A program made the position numbers and the translations under genes. The notes under the pieces are model-generated. The model was not told the origin of the DNA, searched no databases, and worked only from the letters and a program-made list of their open reading frames with translations. 64,000 nucleotides of DNA from Gordionus sp. m RMFG-2023 (taxonomy: Eukaryota; Nematomorpha; Gordioida; Chordodea; Parachordodidae), in the NCBI RefSeq assembly GCF_954871325.1, contig NC_088778.1, positions 14,783,666 through 14,847,665 of the forward strand, written 5' to 3'. Positions 1-11,400 of this stretch are shown piece after piece. How positions within the stretch are numbered: the first letter of the stretch is position 1; each line of letters begins with the position of its first letter.

Positions 1-738
1 TTCCAAAATTTGTAAAAATTACTTGGCCTTGCCAAACTTTTGCTCCTATAATTCCAACATTTCCTTGACGAGATCTTGGTTCAAATTCAGAATTCATTAG
101 AGAATGGTATGTTGAGATAGTATTTGGATATTCAAAATTCCTAAAAAAATATAGTTTTAAATTTTGCGAAAATCATATATATCAGCAATGTTTGTACATT
201 ATTTTAAATCCAATTTTCAAGTTTTTTTAAAAAATTTGTCAAATCGATTTTATGCCAAATTTCAGGTTTTACCCTGATTTTAATTATATATTTATAATAT
301 TGTACAAATAAGGAATTAATTTAAAAAGTGTAAATATTGCTTTTATTTAATGATTCTTTCTAATTATCATAAATAATATTACGATATATTATGATGAAAT
401 AATTTAAAAATTCTATTTATAGTATAGGTAAGTTACCAAAAAAAATTAAACTTTTTGTGAAATTTTTTTTCCAGCTAATATAATTGCTATAAATAACAAA
501 AAATATCCTGAAAAAAAATCTTTAGAATCTAATTTAAAATCTTTTTACTTTGCGTCAATACCTAAATGACAATGATAATAAGATAAATAATACATCTTCA
601 AAATATATTAACTAAAACATTTATAAACAATGATTATATAACAATCATTTTTTTTAGCTTAAAGTAATTTGCTTATATATACATATATGCATTTCGCCGT
701 TCCCTTATAATATATAAAGTTGTTGACATAAATCAAAT
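1..738. other. AT-rich intergenic DNA
   Basis: No coding exon, RNA gene or bounded repeat is recognised here. The stretch is A/T-rich with short homopolymer runs. Confidence 0.5.
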
Positions 739-835
739 CGGAGACCTGCAGGCTAGAATGAGAGGGCTAAAAGAAAAAAAACACAAACCAAAGACAAACC
801 TATATTTTTTTTAAAAACAAAGCCCGGGCCGGGAG
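739..835. mobile_element. Fragment of GGCCCGG-array hAT MITE
   Basis: The segment starts with GGAGACCTGCAGG, one base from the CAGAGACCTGCA end of better copies at 10979 and 21157, and closes on a GCCCGGGCCGGG motif. No second terminal repeat or target duplication is visible, so this is a truncated or degenerate copy. Confidence 0.4.
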
Positions 836-3800
836 GAATTTATTAGTTGGTAAATGATATATCATAAATTATTTAATATTTATTTGTCTCTCATATTCCT
901 TTTTTAAAACGATTGACAAAATATAGAGCCAAACATTGACGAAATTTAAAAAATCTGGGTAGCCATCTGTATAATGATTTCGGAGACAAAAATAAATACG
1001 GTTAAAAATGATAAAATCTGGGCCAACTAAAGAATCTACTTTGCCCTTCTTTTCTATAAATCATTTTAAAAATGCTTTTTTTAAATTTTAATTAAAAGTG
1101 ATATCGAGCAACACAAAACAGAAGTGCTTTAGGGGTTAAAATTTAAAAAAATATATTTCAATTTTGATTTTTTTTTATTAATAATTAAAATACTTTCCCC
1201 CTCCAAGTATTAATTAAAAAATATTAAGAATTTCCACCTGAAAGTCAAGTTTTGAGCAGGAATATTATATTTAAGCCAATATCTAATTATATCAATGTGA
1301 ATACTAAAAGAAGGGTTAATTCGAAAGAAGGTGGCATTAATACTTTGTGATGTTTATAGGAGTAAATTAAATGGTTATCATAATCATACTTGGCCAGAAT
1401 CAAGTGCTTGATGTAATGGTATTTCAAAGCAAACACGTAATAATTAAGTTGGTCAATCATCTCTAAAACTTTATTTCGTGATTGAGTTCTAAAAAAAATT
1501 CATTTTTGTAAAAGACAAAGATTACTAAGCTATCTTCCTAAAATTTTAATATTCAACTCTAAATTAATTGGGTGTGTTCTTTTAAAAGGGGAAAAAATTC
1601 TGAAGGAAATAAATATTTAAGATCATAGCAAAACTATTTAATTTATTCATCGAAGAAATCAAATGTATTTCATTCGAATCTTTTTCATACAAATTTCATA
1701 AAAACCCACTTTAATTTTTAAAATATTTATTTCAGTCGTTATTTCTAAAATATATCTAAAATAAAATGCGATTTGAAGGTTGTAACCTTGACAGGCCTAT
1801 ACAAAAAAAGTCTCTTTATCTCAAATTTGATTTTTATGCGAAAAATATTATAAAATAAGAAATGGCTTACTCGTTATTAGAATGTATTGAAATATTTTCG
1901 AGCGAAAAAAAAGTATCTATATCATTAAAATTTAATCGCATGATTAGTATAATATGTCGTTTCTTTTGTTATAAAATGAAAATAATTACAATTTAAAAAT
2001 TTTTTTTTATAAAGGTCCTTATTGTGATATTTTTTTTATAAAAATTTTAAATTGTCATTAGATCAAAACATGTGATTGCTAAATGAATAATATTCAATTT
2101 ATAATTGTAATAATATAATGTAATTCATCAAAAAAAATAATTTTATATTCCAACAGGGATGTATTGTAGATCCTTGTTAAAGGGGTAATATTTTTTTTAC
2201 TGATGTTCAATTTGATGAGTCAAGTTAGTTTACTCCTTAACCTGAAAACCATTAAGAAACCTTTTTTTTTACACTCTCGATCGACACTTTTTTAAAAATC
2301 GCGATCACAGGCGTACTCTACGAGCGTGAACAGGTAAACTGAAATGTATGTATATATTAATCAAAACTAGTTTACCAGAAATTATAAAAAGAAGTAAATA
2401 TTGAAATGGATTAAATGCCAATTTGTTTTATTCCTCAAATCGGGATGACGAACAGGGATTATCTCGAACCTGAATCCCAAACCAGGTTAAAACATTTTTT
2501 ATTGGTATAACAAACCTAATCCTTAACTCTCTATTATCTGTTTTGTATCCGAACCTTAAACTTTTTTTTTAACTAAATTTTTTTAAAGTTTAAAATAAAA
2601 TAAAAAAAAAGGAATTTACGATAGTATGTTTAAAATTTGATTAATAAAACATATATAAAAAGAAGGTCATTGGCATTGCTAATATTGAAACTTGGGTAAC
2701 AATGCAATTACTTTTGTGAATGGCAATTGTAATGACTTGCTTGAGGAAGGGAGTTTTATTACTTTTGCCATTTATATCTGTTAATTTATTATATAATACT
2801 GAAATATTTTAAGAATTTGATTACCAATGAATGTTGGTGATTAATTGAATAAATTGAACATGAATTATATCCACATATTTGTTTTATTGAGAGTTTTGGT
2901 TAGCCAAGAGAAGGTAAAGATTTGACTAGGAATTGTCCATTTATAACCTTATTTTGATTCTATTATATTTGTCTGGAAAGAAATCACTTGATAAAAACTA
3001 ACGAACAGAGGAGACACGATGGTATATTCCAACCTTATTGAATAGTGAAGGTAGATATGTAAATGGCAAGTTGGCAATAATTTTCCAAAATCTTTGAACA
3101 GATAAAAGCCGCGAGAGAGAAAAGGGATAATTGCGGAATCCAAAAGTTTAGAGCTATAATTTCTGTTAACAGATTTTAAGTATTGTAAAAATTTATGTTT
3201 CATCCTAAAAAAATTATTCTTTGTAGTGGAAGATTGCGGGGGATCTTATAAAGAAACATTGAAATGTCAGATAATAATAATAACATTAATTACATCATAA
3301 AATAAATTGTATATATATTTTTCTCTTTTGTTTAATGCAAAGCTACCCTAAAATTAACATCAATCCTATTTTGAAAAAAAATAAAGGTAACATAAAGCGA
3401 TTAAAAAAACTACACGTTAAACCCATATCTTATTTGTAAGAAAATATTATTTTATTTAAAATTTTTCTAGCTATTTAAAAAAATAATTAAAAAACATTTT
3501 TATTTGACAAAATATATTTAAAATAATTTGTATTTTGATTAATATAAGTACGTTTATATTTATGTGGCAAGGTTGAACTGATACGCTCGACTTAAATTAG
3601 AACAGAGATAGTAATATGTTCGAGACCGGGCACACGGGACTTACGAAGTTGGATCTGGGGAAAGATCTACAGTGATCGATGGTCCTGAGATTTTTAGGGT
3701 GAAGTCAAGGGACCCCTCGAAAACTTGTTCATTAATCACGTGTTTAAATTCAGATAGAAAGGAGGGGGGGATATTGTGATTGGTAAATTTGGTATGTCAC

Positions 3801-4398
3801 CCGTTTCGGTGGGTGTTGTACAACCTATTATATTTGTTTTTGGGTGTTGACACATATAGAAAAGAAGTTGTGATGTCCTGATTGATTTTTTAAAATATTT
3901 TTTTTCGCTATCTATTAACTCAATATTAACCTTACGGATTGATTTTTTTTATTCTTTATATTAACTTAATATTAACCTTACGGACTCATTTTATAATATT
4001 AACTCAATAGTTTGATTATATAAATTATTAAATTGATATTTTTATATAAATTGATTTTTACATACTATATAAATATGAAAAATATATTGCATTTGTAGTT
4101 AAATAATTTTTTTAAATAAATAAAATAAAAAATTTAAAACACTTTCTTAATTTTGTTCTTCTCCCTGCTAACCTTAACAGAAGTCATATAATCCAGTTAA
4201 ATTTAATTCAAAATAAGCAAATCCTATAATTTTTTTCACATAAATATTTAATCTAAAAGTTAGTAATTTTATTAAATTTCACAATCAATTACGTGATATG
4301 TAATTTAGAGCACTTTACATACACTTTACCTCTATTGTTAAAGTTTCAACTGTGGTTTGCTATTCTTCATTTCCATCTAACTGGAATAGTTAAGTGAG
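836..4398. other. Intergenic DNA, no gene recognised
   Basis: Mostly A/T-rich DNA with many stops in all frames. An 84-codon open frame on the minus strand (2949-3203) shows no recognisable motif. The exception is a GC-richer patch at about 3560-3780, described among the findings. No host exon could be supported. Confidence 0.4.
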
Positions 4399-4775
4399 AA
4401 TTAAAAATGAGGAGCCCTCTAGATGTTTGCTGACAAGCATCAAGGAATTGTAAGCGTAACAATCCGAAACTATCACGTCTCTACGCATAGAAATTTACCA
4501 AAAATGTCCATACTCTAGGTCGGACCCATATTTAATAACTCTGTAGGGCAGGGCAGATGTCTATTTAAATTATAATGTCTCTTAAATAATTAAAAATGAG
4601 GAGCCCTCTAGATGTTTGCGGACATGCCGCAAGGACTTGTAAGCGTAATAGTCCAAAACTCTCACGTCTAGACGCGGAGATAAAAAATTGGACAAAAAAA
4701 GCCTATGATTAATTAAATATAGGTTAGGCAGGGTAGGAGTCGATTTTAATTTTAAATGTCTCTTAAATAATTAAA
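4399..4775. repeat. Two tandem copies of a ~189-bp unit
   Basis: Unit one (4399-4587) and unit two (4588-4775) both open with AATTAAAAATGAGGAGCCCT and continue with matching blocks (TAGATGTTTGC, CAAGGA.TTGTAAGCGTAA, CTCACGTCT, AGGCAGGG, AATGTCTCTTAAATAATT). The copies are clearly diverged, so the duplication is not recent. No terminal inverted repeats and no ORF are seen. It could be a dimeric SINE-like unit or a short satellite; neither is established. Confidence 0.7.
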
Positions 4776-5448
4776 TTCTGTTGGTATTGGTGTTAGTATT
4801 ATAATTAAATTGAAAATCTTGTTTTCATATTGGCTATCTATAAGATAAATAATTATAACTTTTGAACATCTCTCCTCATCTCCTCGTTTACATAAAGATA
4901 ATCCTGTTTCATTGAATTTTCAAATTCATTTTTTCCCACTGAAAGAACCGAACTTCATGCCTCCTTCAAATTATTTAGAGTTGATTAGACTCACAATTAA
5001 TTAAATTATTATAAAAAGAAGTGGAAAATAATTTGTAAAAAAAGGATACCTTTTTTTTTCTTTTTCACCCGCTCTTTATAATAAAAATATATTTTCGATA
5101 ACATAACTTTAATGGGGATATTACAATGTGTTTTTAATGTATAAAAAAATATTAAACTTGTTATTACATCTAGGTATTACTTGAAAATTAGAGGCAATGA
5201 TCGCAATAAAAAAAGCAATTTTATTTTAATAGTGTTTTGATGATTACACATACTTTAAAAAAACATTAAAAATTATTTATTTATAAAAAAAAAGTTTTAG
5301 ACAAATATTGTTGAGGATTGAACACATTGAATTAACCAAATCAATGACCGAAGCCAAGGTAACATAAAGCACAGACTAATTCTATAAATTTTTATTCGAT
5401 AAACAGCTGTTTATCATTTATCAATTTATTTAGAAAATAGTGTTGTTA

Positions 5449-8400
5449 ATGTCTCAAGAATTTACTCATTTAGCTAATAGGACAAGTGAAAATGTCCAAA
5501 AAATTTCGCAGAATGGTAAAGTATTTATAAAAGCTGTAATATTAACATTGTTAATTAGCTTCGAATATTCAAAAAATGGTTAATCAGATAGGTACTTCAC
5601 AAGATTCAGAAAGTTTACGAAAATCATTGTAATATCTTAAATATATGCTTAATTATTATTTTTTTTTTATCTAGACACAAAATTATTCATTCCACAAATT
5701 CCTTAGCCAAAGATACTAATAAATTGATCATAGAATTATCTCATATACCATTATCATATAATGAATTTGAACAGGTAATTTCAATGCTTTACCTTATATA
5801 TCATTTTCTACATATTTTTATATTAAGATTAGTCTAATTTAATTATCAATACACATCTTAGATATATAATAAATATTTTTTAACTGAAAATAAATTTAAA
5901 GATTAATTTATTTCAGTCTTAAATAAGGAAATCTTAATGAAATAAATACAATTTATTATGCAATTTTATTTTATATTAATACTTTAATTCCACAATGTTA
6001 GAAACAGCAAAAATTGCAAAAAGAAAAGATAACAGAAGAATTTACAAATGCACTGAATGGTTTTCAATCTTCTCAAAGGAAAGCTGCCACAAAGGAGAAA
6101 GCAAGTATGGAAAGAGCAAAAGCTAATTCCGGCATGGTGACTGATTTCGATATTATCATTGCTTATATATTTTTTAGACTTTTGCTGATATTCCATTCAA
6201 GGAGGAGCAGCCTGTTACTTTTACTAAGTAATTGACATGTGTATCATACCTTGAAATAACTTATAAGTCTTAACAATATTTTTTTAGAAAAACTATAATT
6301 TATATATAATATTTTTATTTTACAAAGTCGTCAAATGCATTTACAAATGGAAGAAGATGTTAATATAGGTGAATTAAGGGAAAGGGAGGCCTCAATCCGA
6401 AAATTAGAAGTAAAATTTTTAATATAAATAATTACCTTGCAATTAATAAATACAATGCAACAATAAACTTTTGAATAGTGAAAGTTAAGGGTCCAAGTTT
6501 CTTCATTTTATTCTCCATATAGATCTGGAGTATAAAAAGCTGAAAAATATGCAATCATTTTTTTAGATGTACTAGCAAGATTAAAAGTAAGAAAAAGATG
6601 ATTCACATTTTTTCTGAATATCTTCTATTCATTTAAAATATTACTTTTTTTGCAGAATGATTATTTTGAGAATTGAAACGTTTAAAAATTTACATGTAAC
6701 ATGAAGCAAGCCGACCTAAATAATATAGCCAATTAGGAAATAGCTAAAGAACTAGATAACATTTTATATAGAAAATTAGAGTTGTTTTGATAATCAATAT
6801 TTATTCCTTAAAAAAACAGTTCAATATCTTATCTCTAATCATGATCATGTGTATTATTTAATTATAAGATTAGAGGTAAACAATAATTATATTTTGTTTT
6901 TAAAAAAAATTATCTTATTAATCTTAACTGACTTGCTTCTATTACAAATAATTTTCACTTTTATTTGGAATCTATTCCTTTCTTCAAAATTTAATGTTTC
7001 AATTTAATATCAAAAGGTGACTTATTGAATTTAATCAATTATGAAATATTAATTAATATTTAAATTTAATTCCAAGTAATTAAAATTCTTCAACATTTAT
7101 TAAAACTCAGGCAGACATTACTGACGTTAATCAAATATTCAAAGATTTGGGTATGTTAGTTCATGAACAAGGAGATATGTTAGGTAACATAATTTATTAA
7201 TTAAATATTTAAGCAACCTATATAAATTTTAATCATTAATAATTAAGAGTATAATAGGACTTTGATCCTGATTTTTTTATTGATGAAAATTGCCAAATCT
7301 GCAGGGCTATAATTTTGATGCTTGGCGGATTTGCAAACATATTCCATTTTCTAACCCTGTCCATCCTAAATTTTAAAGGAATGGGCTCTTGTTTATATTT
7401 AATCTTAAGCCTGTCCAGAATTTTAAAATTTTGATCATTTTATGGTTTGGTCCTTTTGAATAATTTTGGTTGTATTTTAAAAATTGTTCTAAGGGGAAAT
7501 TACAAATCTGAGAAGAGCAGCAAATGAATTTTAAAAGGTGCATTATATATTTTACCATATTTTAAATCGAGCTGGTATGGGGTTTATAATTTTTTTTAAA
7601 AAAATACCATTAAACGGCCTGGGTCTGAGGTTTCTGATAATTATATAGTTAATATACAAAACCAGAGATACCATGATATCAGACGATACTTTGAGTTTTA
7701 ACCAATTGTTAAAAGCTACTTTTAAAAATAAGCTCTCTTAGCTACTTTTTACGCTACTTTAGAATTTTTTAAAAAATATTTTTTACGTATCTCTATTTCC
7801 ACAAATAAAAAACATTACTAAAATTTCATATACATATAATAATAACATTTCAATACTATTATCCCTAAGTCTAGAGCGACGATTAAAAAGTATAAGTGAC
7901 TAAATAATCTTTCAACACTAGTATGCAATCAGTATTAAATTTAATTTACATATTTTTTATATAAGAATAGTCATCATAAATATTCATTTGTTGTTCATCT
8001 GATATCTAGACAAGGTTACGACTAGGGAGTGCTTCTAATCATTCATGACCACCAAATCTATCTACTGATTAGGGAAGTTGGCTACACTTAAATGGATAGA
8101 CTGATATGATTGATAGGAAGTTGGGTATTAAGGGTGTTAAACAGTGTGGTGATGATTGATGGGTAAGAAATGTTTGGGGGTGTATTGGCCTCCCTGTTTG
8201 TTGCGTCGTCCAATAAATAGTCGGTGGCAGATGTGAAGCATGAAATCATAGAATTATTTATTAATTTGGATGATAAATCTAGAAGGTTAAGTGGAACAAG
8301 TCTAAACTACCCGATTTAGCAGGAAATTGGGCAAGTGATCATGAATGGTGATAATTCAATATTTAAAAATTTTTCAACGAATATTTTGAATTTGTTCTAA

Positions 8401-11400
8401 TTTTTAGACATAAAATTGTTGTTTGTGAAAGATAAATATGTAAAAATTTTATAATGTAAATACATTTATGAATTAGGAATAGGCTTGATAAGTTGATAAA
8501 AGGAATTAGAGGTGAGCGCGGGCCTAATTTTTTATTCACGGCCCTCCCACTCACGGTGACAATAAAAAATGTACCATTACACTAAATAATTTTCTACCCT
8601 ACCCGCCCGCTCACTAAAGGCAATATTTTGATTCACGCCCAAAAATTCACGGTGTTTTTAAATTTTCAAACTAATGCTATAATCCTGCACTTTTTTGAAT
8701 TTATTTTATTTATTTCTCTAATTTCATAATACATATTAATAAAAAAATAAATACGATCTATAAATCGAAATTTTTATTTAGAAAAAGTAGAATGTCCATC
8801 TTTTTTTATTTCAATTGAGTACGCCTTTCCTTTAATAAGAGATTGGCTACAGAAAATAACCTTTCACTAGAAGGCGAACTTGCCGGGGCTGAAATAATTT
8901 TACTCGCCAATTTTCTCAAAAAAGGAAATGAATATTCCTGCTTTTCAAAATATTGTCATGTTATTTGTCTTATGAGCGATGATCTTTTAAGTTCATCCTC
9001 ACAGCGATGCTTCATCAGAATCATCTAGAAATTCTCTAAATTTTTCATTTAGAATATACGGTCTTTTATGAGTGTAGGATGAATTAGGAAAGTTATAAAT
9101 GATAGTTGGCATTGACCATTTAGAATATACGGTTTTTTATGAGTTTATAAATTAGGAAAGTTATAAATGATAGTTGGCATTGACTTATGTATATCATCTA
9201 ATTTTATATCATTTAGCATTTTTAAGGTTGTTTTATATATATCCTTTTCTTCTTTTATTAAAAATTTAAGACTTGAAATTCGGATCTAGAATTAAGCCTA
9301 CCTTATGTAATGGCAACTAAATAAATCTTTCTTTTAAAAGAAATCTTGTTCTGTTTCTTAAGGTTTTCATTATTATTGTATCACATTCAGAAGGTTAACA
9401 AAATTTTACTAATTTTTGTTTCCATAAATAAACCTCATTTATTGTGAGACGAGAATCTGCTCTCAGATTATCCGAGCATTCTTTAAATATTGATAAAAAT
9501 TTATCTAACTCCCATATGATGTTGATATAAATGGCTAATCTATTTAATTCTTGTTTGCTAAACAAGTACACCTGTATTTCAGAATATGATTTTAAGTAAC
9601 TCTGTATCATGATATATACAGAGTTCTCTCTCGTTATTACATCTTGTTTAAGGGTGTGGCTTATGCTATTAGCTGTGGATTGTTTGAAATATTATACTAT
9701 TTTTTTGCACCATTTATATTTAGGGCTATTTCAGTTAAACAATTGTCAAAAATATAATTCATAATATTATTTATATGGCATATACATGCTAGCGTTTCCT
9801 TTGCTCCGTTATCAGTCATACAACTATACATTTATTTAAATAATTTTCTACTTCTGTTTATTCTTCTAAAATTGAATTGACCACACTTAATATTTACGCC
9901 TGTTTTCATTTCCCTTGTGGCCAAAACAAATGTTTTTAATTCAAAATCCTTAATGATAATATGTCCTGTAATTGTTAAAAAACTTCGATTTTTATAGTCA
10001 TCCGTCCAAAAATTAGTGGTTATGGACAAAATTATTGATCATGCTTATAATCTTAATTTTAATTTCATCGTATATTTTTGGAGCCTTAGTATTCTTGAGA
10101 GTTTTTCGGCTCACAGGTATATCATTTATATTCATATGTAACACCAACATTTATTAACTCTTGGCCTAACTTGTAAAATCCTTCACTTTCTGTTGCATTT
10201 AAAGATCGAAGATCTTTACAAATAAAATATAGCTGGCTTTTCTTTAAAAAGTTTAAGCAAAATATAGCAAAATGTCGCGCGATAAAGCACCTAAACATAA
10301 AAAGAAAATATAACTAACGGCGATACCGGATGATGTTTATAAAATGCGGAAGATTTTTATTTTTCAAAAATTATTCTTTTTTAAAAAAAGGAACTAAAAT
10401 AAATTATAAAATATATATTATAACTAATTGCAAATTTATATTTATAAAAAAACAACTTAAAAAATTAAAATTTCCGTGATTCATGGGAAATTTATGTTCA
10501 CGCCCGGGAAAAATTTTGGGAAGGCCCGTCAGGCCTAATAATTTAAAATTTATTCACACGCCGCATAATTTCGCGGCCCGCGCCCGCCTCTTAAAGGGAT
10601 AAGATTATACAGTCAAGATTGTTAATTGAATCAAGATAATTTATATTCTCTAATATTATAATAAGATAATGTCAAAAGTACCGTTCATCTTCGGATGAAG
10701 ATGAGCCCTGGCAACATTTTCTACGCAAATAAAAATATTAAGGCTACTAAGTCAGCACTTTGTAAGTGTAGATTGCCCCCTAATTTAAATATTTCAACCT
10801 CAATATCAATCAGCTCAAATCTAAAAAACGGAGATAAAAATATGAATTCAGATTGAATTCTGATAAGGATTTTAATAAATTTAATGAGGATCTGAATGAA
10901 GATATTAATAAGTTTTTTTATAATATAGATTATTCTTTAAATATTTTATAAATTCCCCCAATTGACATTTATATTTATCAGAGACCTGCATAGGTACCAT
11001 TTGTACGTCTCGGCCCGGGTTTTTTTTTAAAATAAATTTTCAGGCTCAGCCCGGATTTTTTTAAAATATATTTTATTTATTTCTGATTTTTACAGCTAAT
11101 AACGGCGATTTCAAATATTTGGTTTTAAAATATCCGGCCCGGTTTTTTAAAAATATTTTCAGGCCCGGCCCGGGTAAATTTAAAAATAAATTAAAATGGC
11201 TTAGGACCGGGCCTGCAGGTCTCTGATATTTATTAAATATATTACAACCCTCTCTCTGCGCCAGTTGAACTTGTGTTTAGCACATAAATAAAAAATTATT
11301 ACAAAAGGGACTTATCTTTTAATTTATTATATTTGCATAGTTTTATTTTTATTATCCATGGGGAATAAAAATTAAAAGAAAATTTATATAATATTTCATA

